Assembly (NCBI RefSeq): GCF_000154705.2
Contig: NZ_CM002917.1
Location: 372,001 to 436,000, forward strand
Reading direction: 5' to 3'
DNA length: 64,000 nucleotides
Source of the DNA: Hoeflea phototrophica DFL-43
Lineage (GTDB): Bacteria > Pseudomonadota > Alphaproteobacteria > Rhizobiales > Rhizobiaceae
Position numbers and translations under genes: made by a program. A model generated the notes under the pieces. That model was given only the letters and a program-made list of their open reading frames with translations. It ran no database searches and was not told where the DNA came from. Below, piece by piece: positions 35,878 to 44,163 of this stretch. Position 1 is the stretch's first letter; the number at the start of each line of letters is the position of its first letter.

Positions 35878-36015
35878 TCAGGCCGACAGACGATTGCGCC
35901 CACGGGCGCGGCGAGCCTGGATGACCTTGCGGCCGCCCTTGGTTGCCATGCGTGCACGGAAGCCGTGACGCCGCTTGCGAACAAGCTTGGAGGGTTGGTA
36001 AGTACGCTTTGGCAT
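35878..36015 (-). CDS. rpmH: 50S ribosomal protein L34
   Basis: This 45-residue gene encodes bL34. It begins [20 protein letters not shown] and continues [20 protein letters not shown] to NRLSA, which is almost fully conserved across bacteria. It starts at the ATG at 36013-36015 and stops 35 bases before the rnpA start, the usual rpmH-rnpA order. A strong sigma-70 promoter lies upstream at 36122-36150. Confidence 0.98.
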   Translation of the reverse strand: MPKRTYQPSKLVRKRRHGFRARMATKGGRKVIQARRARGRNRLSA

Positions 36016-36331
36016 TTATTTTAACACCGCGGTGTGCGGCCCTTCTTGGTACGTAGGCGTTTGGATAATCCGTCCGCAATTAAATGCTCCCGGAAACCGG
36101 AAAGCTTCCACGGACGGGCGGGTATAGTCGCAATCGAGCCCGAAAGTCAATGCATCGCCAGGTGTGAACGGCGACGGCGTCGAACATGGTTGCGCGGTCA
36201 CTTCCGTTCACAAGCCGGTGACACGCAAGCTGTCTGACTTGTCACAGCCGCGTGGCTGCGCAAGGTGTTCGCATAGACGGGTCGGATCTTAAGCGACCTG
36301 ACCCTCGCCGGATGAAAGGACGCCCATCGCC
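36016..36331. other. Divergent spacer between rpmH and the DUF547 gene
   Basis: This 316-base spacer holds the rpmH promoter and the rpmH leader. The remaining ~180 bases before the DUF547 start show no further gene. GAAAGGA at about 36314-36320 serves as the DUF547 ribosome-binding site. I see no terminator or repeat here. Confidence 0.6.
36122..36150 (-). promoter_or_regulatory. Sigma-70 promoter of the rpmH-rnpA-yidC-engB operon
   Basis: On the minus strand TTGACT (36150-36145) is followed by a 17-base spacer and CTATAC (36127-36122). Both hexamers are close to the alphaproteobacterial housekeeping consensus. It would give an rpmH leader of about 100 bases. Confidence 0.7.
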
Positions 36332-37141
36332 ATGGATTTTGACCGCCGTTCCATCATTGTTGGCTTGGCAAGCCTAGCCGCCGCTCCTGTTCTCGGGCCG
36401 TTGCCCGCCACCGCGGCGCTGACCGGCTTCAGGCCTGCGGGGCAGGGCCGTGTTGATCACTCGGCCTATGATGCTCTGCTGAAAGCTTTCGTGAAGCCCG
36501 ATGCCGAGGGCTACAACCGGGTCGACTATCGCGGCGTCAAATCACAGCTGAGTGCGCTCAGGGCATACCTGGCCGCACTCCAGGCCGTCAATCCGGTGTC
36601 TTTGTCGCGCGATGAAGCGCACGCCTACTGGATCAATCTCTACAATGCCAAGACCCTCGAAGTGGTCGCCGAGGCCTATCCGGTGACCTCTATCAAGAAG
36701 ATCAATCTGGGTGGGTCGTTCCTGTTCGGCTCCGGCCCCTGGAAAGCCAAGCTGATGAGCGTCAATGCAACCGAGTTGTCGCTTGATGATGTCGAGCACG
36801 AGATTGTCCGGGCGCTGTTCAATGATCCGATGTCCCATTACGGACTGAACTGCGCCTCCTATTCCTGCCCCAACCTGGCCACCAGCGCCTACACCGGCGC
36901 CAATATCAATCAATTGCTCAGGCAAACCGGGGTCGATTACGTCAATCATCCGCGCGGGGTCAGTGTCAGCAAGGGCCGCATCACCGCCTCCAAGATCTAT
37001 TCCTGGTACGCAGGCGATTTCGGCGGCAAGGGCAAGCTCAAGAGCCATTGGATGAGTCTCGCGTCACCCGACAAGGCCGCGCTGATCGCAGATGCGCGAA
37101 TTTCAGGCTATGAGTATGACTGGGGCATCAACGCGGTATAG
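36332..37141 (+). CDS. DUF547 domain protein with Tat-like signal
   Basis: This 269-residue protein begins with DRRSIIVGLASLAAAPVLG, a twin-arginine type signal. The DUF547 core follows: YKSQL-like helices, then AYWINLYNAKTLEVVAEAYPV, SIKKIN, and the conserved FNDPMSHYGLNCASYSCPNLATSAYTG with two Cys, followed by SKIYSWYAGDFGGKGKLKSHW. DUF547 proteins are probable papain/transglutaminase-like exported proteins of unknown role. It is divergent from rpmH and followed by the TVP38 gene on the same strand after 167 bases. Confidence 0.83.
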   Translation: MDFDRRSIIVGLASLAAAPVLGPLPATAALTGFRPAGQGRVDHSAYDALLKAFVKPDAEGYNRVDYRGVKSQLSALRAYLAALQAVNPVSLSRDEAHAYWINLYNAKTLEVVAEAYPVTSIKKINLGGSFLFGSGPWKAKLMSVNATELSLDDVEHEIVRALFNDPMSHYGLNCASYSCPNLATSAYTGANINQLLRQTGVDYVNHPRGVSVSKGRITASKIYSWYAGDFGGKGKLKSHWMSLASPDKAALIADARISGYEYDWGINAV

Positions 37142-37308
37142 GTGTTGCAACGCGGTGCTCACAGCCGTGTGAATGAGGGGCGCGTGTTTCTCACGCGAGT
37201 TTGGGAATTGGGGAGGAATTGTCATTGGCCTTTGTTGGAGCGAGTCTCTAGCCAGATTTCAGGAGCATCGGCCGCGTCATGTCGCCGATCTGAAACCGGA
37301 GAAAGCCG

Positions 37309-38100
37309 ATGACTGTCCATTCCCCGTCAAGCCAATTGGAATCAGCCATGGCCAACAAAGAAGACGTCGCGCAAGCCACCGGCAAACCGGTCTGGCGTAA
37401 ATTCCTGCCGCTTGGAGTGGTCGCCGCCGGTCTCGCCGCGGGCTATGCCGCCGGTTTGCAGGACTATCTTTCGCTCCAGGCCCTGGCCGAGCAGCGCGAG
37501 ACCCTCAAGGCCTATGTTGCCGAGAACCAGGTAGGATCGGCCATCGGCTTCGTTGTCGCCTATGCACTTGCCGTGGCTTTCTCGTTCCCGGCGGCGTCCA
37601 TCCTGACGATCTTCGCAGGCTTCCTGTTCGGGTGGCTGCTTGGCGGTGCACTGACTGCGATTGCTGCGACCATCGGGGCCGCCGCAATCTTCCTGGCAGC
37701 CAAGTCCGCATTCGGTGATGTCCTGCGAAAACGTGCAGGGCCGTTTGCCGCCAAGCTTGCCGAGGGGTTCGCCAAGGATGCCTTCGGATATCTTTTTGTG
37801 CTGCGTCTAGCACCTGTGTTTCCGTTTTTCATCATGAACATTGCGCCGGCATTTTTCGACATCAAGCTGCGCACCTATGTGGCGGCGACCTTTCTCGGAA
37901 TTCTGCCGGGGACCTTCGCCTATGCCTGGCTCGGCCAGGGTCTCGACAGCGTCATTGTTTCGGCAGCCGCGGCAGGCCGTGAAGTTTCGATCAGTGATCT
38001 GGTGACGCCCGAAATCACCTTCGCCTTTGCCGGGCTTGCAATTGTTGCTGCGATCCCCACCATTGTTCGCAAAGTTCGGGGCCGCTCGCCGGCTGCGTAA
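37309..38100 (+). CDS. TVP38/TMEM64 (DedA-like, VTT domain) membrane protein
   Basis: The 263-residue protein has a cytosolic N-terminus, a first helix (FLPLGVVAAGLAAGYAAGL), then the VTT core. That core contains VVAYALAVAFSFPAASILTIFAGFLFG, LAAKSAFGDVLRKRAG, VLRLAPVFPFFIMNIAPAFFDIKLRTY and LGILPGTFAYAWLGQGL. Relatives act in membrane homeostasis as lipid scramblases or lipid-carrier transporters. A strong GGAGAAAG precedes the ATG at 37309. It is followed by a mercuric-reductase-like flavoprotein, a common pairing for this family whose reason is unclear. Confidence 0.85.
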   Translation: MTVHSPSSQLESAMANKEDVAQATGKPVWRKFLPLGVVAAGLAAGYAAGLQDYLSLQALAEQRETLKAYVAENQVGSAIGFVVAYALAVAFSFPAASILTIFAGFLFGWLLGGALTAIAATIGAAAIFLAAKSAFGDVLRKRAGPFAAKLAEGFAKDAFGYLFVLRLAPVFPFFIMNIAPAFFDIKLRTYVAATFLGILPGTFAYAWLGQGLDSVIVSAAAAGREVSISDLVTPEITFAFAGLAIVAAIPTIVRKVRGRSPAA

Positions 38101-38196
38101 CAGACGGACTGCGTGTTCAGCATCAATCCGCTTGCGGGCAGCGAAACAGGCCCCGGCATCTCATTGAGCTTTCCCTTGATTTGAAAGAACCATCCC

Positions 38197-39627
38197 ATGA
38201 CCACCCGATTGACACCAGACATTTGCGTAATTGGCGGCGGCTCCGGCGGCCTTTCAGTGGCCGCTGCCGCTGCTGCTTTCGGTGTCGAAGTGGTTCTCAT
38301 CGAGAAGGGCAAGATGGGCGGCGACTGCCTCAACTATGGCTGCGTGCCGTCAAAGGCGATGATCGCGGCGGGCAAGCACGCCCATGCCATCGCCGAGGCG
38401 CCGCAATTCGGGGTCTTGGCCGGCGAGGCCAAGGTCGATTTCCGCAAGGTGCACAAGCACATCCATTCCGTCATCGGCGCCATTGCCCCCAATGATTCCG
38501 TCGAGCGGTTTCGCGCCATGGGCGTCAATGTGATTGAGTCCGCGGCGCATTTCACCGACAAGTCCACGGTGGTTGCCGGAGATACCGAAATCCGCGCCCG
38601 CCGTTTCGTGATCGCCACCGGGTCCTCGGCTTTCGTGCCGCCGATTCCCGGACTTGATACCGTCGACTATCTGACCAACGAGACCCTGTTCGAACGCACC
38701 CGCGCGCCAAAACATCTCATTGTGATCGGCGGCGGCCCGATCGGCATGGAAATGGCCCAGGCCCATCGGCGTCTGGGGGCCGAGGTCACCGTGATCGAGG
38801 GTTTGAAGGCGCTGGGCAAGGATGATCCGGAACTCGCCGCCATCGTGCTCGACAATATCCGGGCCGAAGGCGTGGCGGTCCTTGAAGGTTCCAAGGTGAC
38901 CCTGGTCGAGAAGCGCGGCAAGACCGGTGTCCGGGTCCATTATGAGAGCGAAAGCGGAGCTGGCCATGTCGACGGTTCCGACCTGCTTGTGGCCGCGGGC
39001 CGCCTCGCCAATGTCGAGGGCCTTGGACTGGACAAGGCCGGGATCGAGCACGATCGCCGCGGCATCAAGGTCGGCGCCAACCTGCGCAGCTCCAACAGCC
39101 GCGTCTATGCCATTGGCGATGTGGCCGGAGGGCTGCAGTTCACCCATGTCGCGGGCTACCATGCGGGCCTGGTGGTGCAGCAGATCCTGTTCCGCGCCCC
39201 GGCCAAGGAGAACCGCGACATCATCCCCTGGGCCACCTACACCGATCCCGAACTGGCCCATGTGGGCCTGACCGAGGAGGAAGCGGCCAAGCGCCATCGC
39301 GGCCGCATCTCCGTGCTGCGCTGGCCCTATGCGGAGAACGATCGCGCCCAGTCCGAGCGCAAGACCACGGGCCTGATCAAGATGGTGGTCGATCGAAAGG
39401 CACGGATTCTGGGCGTCTCCATTGCCGGCGCCGGCGCTGGTGAGATGATCAACATGTGGGCGCTGGCCATCGCCAATGGCATGAAGCTCAAGGATGTTCG
39501 CGGCTATGTGCCGCCCTATCCGACAATGGCCGAGATTGGAAAACGGGCCGCGATCACCTATTATACACCGATGACCCGCAAACCGTTCGTGCGTTGGATC
39601 GTGCGTTTCCTCAGGCGCTTCGGCTGA
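38197..39627 (+). CDS. FAD-dependent pyridine nucleotide-disulfide oxidoreductase, mercuric-reductase-like
   Basis: This 476-residue flavoprotein has the FAD-binding GGGSGGLSVAAAAAAFG, the redox-active disulfide GGDCLNYGCVPSKAM, the NAD(P)-binding IVIGGGPIGMEMAQAHRRLGAEV, the second FAD motif VYAIGDVAGGLQFTH and the C-terminal dimerisation domain with ATYTDPELAHVGLTEEEA. It lacks an N-terminal HMA domain and the C-terminal Cys pair of true MerA, and the catalytic His-Glu of lipoamide dehydrogenase is not evident near YVPPYPTMAE. Its substrate is therefore uncertain. It follows the TVP38 gene and precedes a histidine kinase by 22 bases. Confidence 0.85.
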   Translation: MTTRLTPDICVIGGGSGGLSVAAAAAAFGVEVVLIEKGKMGGDCLNYGCVPSKAMIAAGKHAHAIAEAPQFGVLAGEAKVDFRKVHKHIHSVIGAIAPNDSVERFRAMGVNVIESAAHFTDKSTVVAGDTEIRARRFVIATGSSAFVPPIPGLDTVDYLTNETLFERTRAPKHLIVIGGGPIGMEMAQAHRRLGAEVTVIEGLKALGKDDPELAAIVLDNIRAEGVAVLEGSKVTLVEKRGKTGVRVHYESESGAGHVDGSDLLVAAGRLANVEGLGLDKAGIEHDRRGIKVGANLRSSNSRVYAIGDVAGGLQFTHVAGYHAGLVVQQILFRAPAKENRDIIPWATYTDPELAHVGLTEEEAAKRHRGRISVLRWPYAENDRAQSERKTTGLIKMVVDRKARILGVSIAGAGAGEMINMWALAIANGMKLKDVRGYVPPYPTMAEIGKRAAITYYTPMTRKPFVRWIVRFLRRFG

Positions 39628-39649
39628 GGGGGAACGGGGAGGAGAGGGA

Positions 39650-41119
39650 ATGGCGGATACCGAAGAGAAAGGGCGCGGCCCGCTGCGCCAACCCAGGGCA
39701 ACAAGCCTGTCCTCCAAGCTTTTGTGGCTCACTATCCTGTTCGTCATGATCGCCGAGGTGCTGATATTTGTCCCTTCGGTGGCCAATCAGAGGGTGCGCT
39801 GGCTGGAGGACCGCCTCAACACCGCCGCTGCCGCTGCGGTGGTGATCGAGGGCATCAATGAGCTGTCGCTGCCGCAGATCATCCAGAACGACACCTTGAT
39901 GGCGACCGGGACCAAGGCCATTGCACTGCGCAAGGACGGCATGTCGCGAATGATCGCCTCGGTCGACACCCTGCCGATGGTCACGCATCAGTACAATCTT
40001 TCCGAGACCACGGTGCTGCAGGCGCTCACCGACGCCTTTGACACGATTCTGTTTGGCGGCGACCGGGTGATCCGGGTCTATGGGCCGGTTGCCGACAACC
40101 CGGACATGATCATCGATCTGGTGCTTGAGGATCAGCCGCTGCGCCATGCCATGCTGATCTATGGCCGCAATGTCTTTTTCCTGTCTGTGCTGATTTCCAT
40201 CATCACCGCGGGCCTGGTGTTTTTCGCCATCAACCGCATCATGATCCGGCCCGTCAAGCGCATGACCGACAACATGCAGGCCTTTTCAGAAGACCCGGAA
40301 AACCCCGGACGGATCATCGTGCCGCGTCAGGTTGGAGACGAACTCGGCGTTGCCGAGGGCCATCTGGCGGACATGCAGGCGCGGCTGCAACAGACACTCA
40401 AGGAACAGCGCCACCTGGCCGATCTCGGCCTGGCGGTCTCCAAGATCAATCACGATATGCGCAACATCCTCACCTCCGCGCAGCTGATGTCCGACCGGCT
40501 GTCTATGGTCGATGATCCGCTGGTCAAGCGCTTCGCGCCCAAGCTGCTGCGCACCATCGACCGCGCTGTCGGCTATTCGGGCGAGGTTCTGGCCTATGGC
40601 AAGGCCCGCGAAGCTAAACCAAAGCGCCGCTTCATCAATGTGTCGGCGCTGGCAAACGAGGTCCATGACATCGTTGCAGAAGAATTCGAGGGCGGCATCA
40701 GTTTCGTGCTTGAGGTGAACCCGGATCTCGAAATCGAGGCCGACAGCGAGCAGATGTTCCGGGTCATATACAATCTGGTGCGCAATGCAGCCCAGGCATT
40801 GGCGGCTGATCCAAGCGATGATGCGGCGCTGGTGCGGCGCATCGTGATATCGGCCATCCGCACAGGCTCGGTGGTCCAGATCCGCGTGTCCGACACCGGC
40901 CCTGGTCTTCCCGCCCAGGCCCGGGCGCATCTGTTCAAGCCGTTCAAGGGATCGGCCCGTTCCGGTGGGACCGGCCTGGGCCTTGCAATCGCGCGGGAAT
41001 TGATTCTGGCCCATGGCGGCTCGATCATGATTGATGAGAGCGTTGCCCGGGGCACCGCCTTCCTGATTGAACTGCCCGATCAGCCCCTGCCGCTCGACAC
41101 TTTCCGGGCACGCGCCTGA
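39650..41119 (+). CDS. HAMP-containing sensor histidine kinase
   Basis: The 489-residue membrane kinase has two transmembrane helices (about 24-44 and 173-195) around a periplasmic sensor domain. A HAMP domain follows (INRIMIRPVKRMTDNMQAF), then a phosphoacceptor helix reading LAVSKINHDMRNILTSAQLM with His268, and an HATPase domain (NLVRNAAQAL, VSDTGPGLP, GTGLGLAIARELI). The HDMRN type of H-box marks a less common kinase class. GGAGGAGAG precedes the ATG. No response regulator is adjacent, so its partner must be elsewhere. Tight spacing suggests cotranscription with the flavoprotein gene. Confidence 0.87.
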   Translation: MADTEEKGRGPLRQPRATSLSSKLLWLTILFVMIAEVLIFVPSVANQRVRWLEDRLNTAAAAAVVIEGINELSLPQIIQNDTLMATGTKAIALRKDGMSRMIASVDTLPMVTHQYNLSETTVLQALTDAFDTILFGGDRVIRVYGPVADNPDMIIDLVLEDQPLRHAMLIYGRNVFFLSVLISIITAGLVFFAINRIMIRPVKRMTDNMQAFSEDPENPGRIIVPRQVGDELGVAEGHLADMQARLQQTLKEQRHLADLGLAVSKINHDMRNILTSAQLMSDRLSMVDDPLVKRFAPKLLRTIDRAVGYSGEVLAYGKAREAKPKRRFINVSALANEVHDIVAEEFEGGISFVLEVNPDLEIEADSEQMFRVIYNLVRNAAQALAADPSDDAALVRRIVISAIRTGSVVQIRVSDTGPGLPAQARAHLFKPFKGSARSGGTGLGLAIARELILAHGGSIMIDESVARGTAFLIELPDQPLPLDTFRARA

Positions 41120-41269
41120 GGCCAGGATAGCGCGCGTTCGAATGTGTTCACCTGAACGCCAAACGCACAAGTACATTTGCAAAGCCCTTCAATGCGGCGC
41201 ACCCAATCGGAAGCACCGTGCCACAGGGCCAGCGAATTTTGCCTTGGCCGCTTTTTTCACCAAACCCGC

Positions 41270-41298
41270 TTGCAATCCCCCGCAGTCCGTTTTAGGAG
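41270..41298 (+). promoter_or_regulatory. Putative promoter of tRNA-Arg
   Basis: TTGCAA (41270-41275) is followed by 17 bases and TAGGAG (41293-41298), placing a start about 30 bases before the mature tRNA 5' end. The -35 is a good match and the -10 is partial. Confidence 0.4.
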
Positions 41299-41332
41299 AA
41301 CGCCTCGCAAGCGAATGCCGCTTGCCACTTGC

Positions 41333-41409
41333 GCGCCCGTAGCTCAGCTGGATAGAGCACCAGACTACGAATCTGGGGGTCAGAGGTTCGAATCCTTTCG
41401 GGCGCGCCA
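41333..41409 (+). tRNA. tRNA-Arg (anticodon ACG)
   Basis: The 77-base gene folds as a full cloverleaf. The acceptor stem is GCGCCCG with CGGGCGC, the D-arm GCTC/GAGC, the anticodon stem CCAGA/TCTGG with loop CTACGAA giving anticodon ACG, and the T-arm has the TTCGAAT loop. An encoded CCA closes the 3' end. The ACG anticodon (wobble inosine) reads CGU, CGC and CGA codons. Confidence 0.97.
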
Positions 41410-41517
41410 TTTTGGCTTCAGAAAATCAGCGGTTTGAGAACAGGCGTGCCGAGCGCCAAGCTGTTCGGCCATGTAGAAGGTCAGTGAAGCGCCTGAATCG
41501 AAGCAGGGCTCCGGGGG

Positions 41518-42537
41518 TCAAAGGTTTTCTTTGATCAGGATCTCGATTCGGATTTTTTCCTGCGAAGCCAATGGAATTCGTTGATCGTTGCGGGCCTTGA
41601 GGATTCGGATGGCGCTTCTCACCAGGTGCCCGGAATTTTGCGCAATCACGGCATCAATGTCGCCGTTTCTGAGCGCGGCTTCGGTAAAGGGGGTGCGTTC
41701 GTGAACAATCTTCACCAGCGGCTTTGTGGCGACCCTTGCTATTTCGCCAACAGGAATGCGGGCTTCGGCACTCATCACATAGAGGCCCGTAATATCAGGA
41801 TGGTTGGCGAAAACAGTTTCGAAAATGCGTCTTGTTCTCGCTGTGTCACCGCGCGTTTCCACCGATGGCAGCGGCAGCAGTCCGGGATATTCGCGATTGA
41901 TGACCTCATCGAAGCCAAGCCGCCGTTCAATGCTGTCATGCGCCTGCATGGTCTCGGAGACAACAAGGATCTTGCCCTTCCGGCCACCCGAAAAACGCCC
42001 GATCAGCTGCGCTGCGGTGGCGCCCGCGGCGTGATTGTTGATCCCGACGAAATCATGGCTGCCGGCCTTTGGCTGGCCCGCCAGAAACTGAACCACCTCA
42101 ATGCCGCGCTCCAGCAGCCGGTTGATTGCATCGCGAACCTGGGGTGACTCCGGCGCCATGATGGCAATGCCCTGTGTCGTCTCCGCATCAAGCCCACCCA
42201 GATAGGCCGCCAGCTTGTAGGGATCGTCGACAGGCAGCCGAGTGGCCGCGACATCCGCCAATTCATCGACAAAGGATTTCTTGGCCTCTTCGATGTGCTT
42301 GACCAGGACATCAAGAAACTGGTCGCCATGATCGGGGAGCAGAAAGCGGAACTGGTAGCTTTTCTTGCGCGCCAGATTGACCGCCGCAAGGTTGCGGACA
42401 AAGCCAATTCTCTCAATGGCTTCGTTGACCTTTGTGACTGTCCGCGGCCTGACGCCGGGGCGACCGTTCAAGACCCGGTCAATGGTCGCGAGGCTAACCC
42501 CCGCTTCAACCGCCAAGTCTTTTGCTGTTGGTCTCAT
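41518..42537 (-). CDS. LacI-family transcriptional regulator of the adjacent ABC/kinase operon
   Basis: The 339-residue repressor has an N-terminal LacI helix-turn-helix and hinge (RPTAKDLAVEAGVSLATIDRVLNG, then GVRPRTVTKVNEAIERIGFVRN). A periplasmic-binding-protein-like ligand domain follows (about 60-335, with FVGINNHAAGATAAQLIGRF and GLYVMSAEARIPVGEIAR). I used the ATG at 42535-42537 with GAGG upstream; a TTG three codons earlier is less likely. It is divergent from the SBP gene, and the spacer holds two identical palindromes that are its probable operators. The effector is likely the transported sugar or a phosphorylated intermediate. Confidence 0.9.
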   Translation of the reverse strand: MRPTAKDLAVEAGVSLATIDRVLNGRPGVRPRTVTKVNEAIERIGFVRNLAAVNLARKKSYQFRFLLPDHGDQFLDVLVKHIEEAKKSFVDELADVAATRLPVDDPYKLAAYLGGLDAETTQGIAIMAPESPQVRDAINRLLERGIEVVQFLAGQPKAGSHDFVGINNHAAGATAAQLIGRFSGGRKGKILVVSETMQAHDSIERRLGFDEVINREYPGLLPLPSVETRGDTARTRRIFETVFANHPDITGLYVMSAEARIPVGEIARVATKPLVKIVHERTPFTEAALRNGDIDAVIAQNSGHLVRSAIRILKARNDQRIPLASQEKIRIEILIKENL

Positions 42538-42620
42538 CTGCCTCAAATGTCCCGATCAAATGGATTCGCCACGAACGGCTTGAGCTGATTTGTTCAACAA
42601 AATGAGCAGGAAATCAACTT

Positions 42621-42638
42621 TTGAGGTGCGCACCTCAA
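42621..42638. promoter_or_regulatory. Probable LacI-type operator O1
   Basis: TTGAGGTGCGCACCTCAA is a perfect 18-bp palindrome with a central CG, the symmetry and size typical of LacI-family operators. Its core TGAGGTGCGCACCTCA (42622-42637) recurs exactly 30 bp downstream. It lies 83 bases before the regulator start codon and 96 before the SBP start. Confidence 0.75.
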
Positions 42639-42645
42639 AAAAACC

Positions 42646-42674
42646 TTGCAATGAGGTGCGCACCTCATTACGGT
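42646..42674 (+). promoter_or_regulatory. Putative promoter of the ABC/kinase operon, with O2 between -35 and -10
   Basis: TTGCAA (42646-42651) is followed by 17 bases and TACGGT (42669-42674). The spacer is filled by the second palindrome, so a bound repressor would sit between the -35 and -10 elements. The -10 is a weak match, so the exact promoter is tentative. Confidence 0.4.
42651..42668. promoter_or_regulatory. Probable LacI-type operator O2
   Basis: ATGAGGTGCGCACCTCAT is a perfect 18-bp palindrome with the same 16-bp core as O1. The centres are 30 bp apart, about three helical turns, so two repressor dimers or one tetramer could bind on the same DNA face. Confidence 0.75.
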
Positions 42675-42733
42675 TCTTAACAGGAGAGATCCCGTCATTC
42701 TGGCGGGGGTGTTAAATGGGAGGAATACCAGTC

Positions 42734-44077
42734 ATGAAAAACAGGATGATGAATTCTGCTGCCACCATCGGTCTGCTGTTCGGCGCGGGTTTTGCTGGTG
42801 CGACGCTAACCACGACGTCCGCGCAGGCTGCGGACTTGACCCTTTGCTGGGCGGCCTGGGATCCGGCCAACGCCCTTGTCGAAATGAGCAAGGATTTCGA
42901 GGCCCAGTCCGGCCACAATATGAGCTTTGAATTCGTTCCCTGGCCCAACTTTGCCGACCGCATGCTCAATGAGCTGAATTCCGGTGGCAAGCTTTGCGAC
43001 CTGCTGATCGGTGACAGCCAGTGGATCGGTGGCGCTGCCGAGAACGGCCAGTATGTCAAATTGAATGACTTCTTCGACCAGGAAGGCATCAAGATGGATG
43101 ACTTTCTTCCCGCGACCGTGACCGGTTATGCGGAATGGCCGAAGAATACTCCGAACTACTATGCGCTGCCCGCCTATGCCGACGTGGTTGGCTGGACCTA
43201 TCGCAAGGACTGGTTCGAGCGTCCTGAACTGCAGGCCGAGTTCAAGGAGAAGTACGGCCGCGATCTCGACGTGCCGAAGAACCTTGCGGAACTCAAGGAC
43301 ATCGGCGAGTTCTTCCAGGGCCGTGAAATCGACGGCAAGACTGTCTATGGCGCGGCCATCTACACCGAACGCGGCTCGGAAGGCATCACCATGGGTGTGA
43401 CCAACGCGCTCTACAATTACGGCTTCCTGTATGAAAACCCGGACAAGCCCTACGATCTGGAAGGGTTCGTGAACTCAGCCGGCGCAATCGAAGGTCTCGA
43501 ATACTACAAGGCCCTGTATGATTGCTGCACGCCTCCTGGCGCGTCCGACGCCTACATGTCCCAGAACATCGACGCTTACAAATCCGGACAGGTCGCCATG
43601 CAGATGAACTTCGCGTTCATCTGGCCGGGCGTGGAAGCTGATCCGAATGTCGGCGGTGGCAAGTCAGGCTATTTTGCCAATCCGGCGGGTCCCGCAGGTC
43701 AGTACGCCCAGCTCGGTGGCCAGGGCATCTCCGTTGTTGCCAATTCCGACAACAAGGACGCGGCACTGGAATACATCAAGTGGTTTGCGCAAAAGGACGT
43801 CCAGCAGAAATGGTGGGACGTGGGCGGCGCATCCGCGATGCGTGCGGTTGTCGAAGATCCCGGTTTCGCCAGCAGCCAGCCTTTCGCGCAGACGTTCCTC
43901 GACTCCATGGCGATCGTGAAGGACTTCTGGGCCGAACCTGCCTACGCATCCCTGCTGCTGCCGATGCAGGAGCGCATTCACAACTATGTTGTGGCTGGCA
44001 ATGGCACCGCAAAGGAAGCCTTGGACGGACTGGTCAAGGACTGGGATGAAGTCTTTGAAGATGAGGGCAAGAAGTAA
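42734..44077 (+). CDS. ABC transporter substrate-binding protein, family 1
   Basis: The 447-residue precursor has a Sec signal (MKNRMMNSAATIG through TTTSAQAADL) and an extracellular solute-binding type 1 fold. That includes WAAWDPANALVEMSKDFEAQSGHNMSFEFVPWPNF, YYALPAYADVVGWTYRKDWF, QVAMQMNFAFIWPGV and LEYIKWFAQKDVQQKWWD. It has several Cys (LCDLLIG, YDCCTPPG), unusual for a periplasmic protein. GGAGGAATACC precedes the ATG at 42734; an ATG at 42716 contains that ribosome-binding site and is rejected. It is the first gene of the operon that also encodes a dihydroxyacetone-type kinase. The substrate is unknown. Confidence 0.9.
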   Translation: MKNRMMNSAATIGLLFGAGFAGATLTTTSAQAADLTLCWAAWDPANALVEMSKDFEAQSGHNMSFEFVPWPNFADRMLNELNSGGKLCDLLIGDSQWIGGAAENGQYVKLNDFFDQEGIKMDDFLPATVTGYAEWPKNTPNYYALPAYADVVGWTYRKDWFERPELQAEFKEKYGRDLDVPKNLAELKDIGEFFQGREIDGKTVYGAAIYTERGSEGITMGVTNALYNYGFLYENPDKPYDLEGFVNSAGAIEGLEYYKALYDCCTPPGASDAYMSQNIDAYKSGQVAMQMNFAFIWPGVEADPNVGGGKSGYFANPAGPAGQYAQLGGQGISVVANSDNKDAALEYIKWFAQKDVQQKWWDVGGASAMRAVVEDPGFASSQPFAQTFLDSMAIVKDFWAEPAYASLLLPMQERIHNYVVAGNGTAKEALDGLVKDWDEVFEDEGKK

Positions 44078-44098
44078 GCCTTAACCCCGTGTACTCCT

Positions 44099-44148
44099 CC
44101 CACAGGGTCGCGAGGCCGGAACCAGGGTGTTTCGGCCTCGCATGTGGG
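44099..44148 (+). other. Intercistronic hairpin after the ABC substrate-binding-protein gene
   Basis: GCGAGGCCG (44110-44118) pairs with CGGCCTCGC (44133-44141), and an outer CCCACA (44099-44104) pairs with TGTGGG (44143-44148). No T-run follows. Such stems after binding-protein genes protect the upstream message and favour high binding-protein levels relative to permeases. Confidence 0.6.
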
Positions 44149-44163
44149 GACTAGGTGAAAGCA

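Noticed and set aside
35843..36079. 79-codon N-terminal extension of rnpA
   Set aside because: It overlaps rpmH in another frame, is not protein-like and would make RnpA far too long; the GTG with AAGGA upstream fits.
41513..41526. Short match to the tRNA-Arg T-arm (GGGGGTCA-AAGGTT) near the LacI stop
   Set aside because: Only about 13 of 14 bases match, it contains the last codons of the LacI gene, and there is no integrase, so an attachment-site duplication is not supported.
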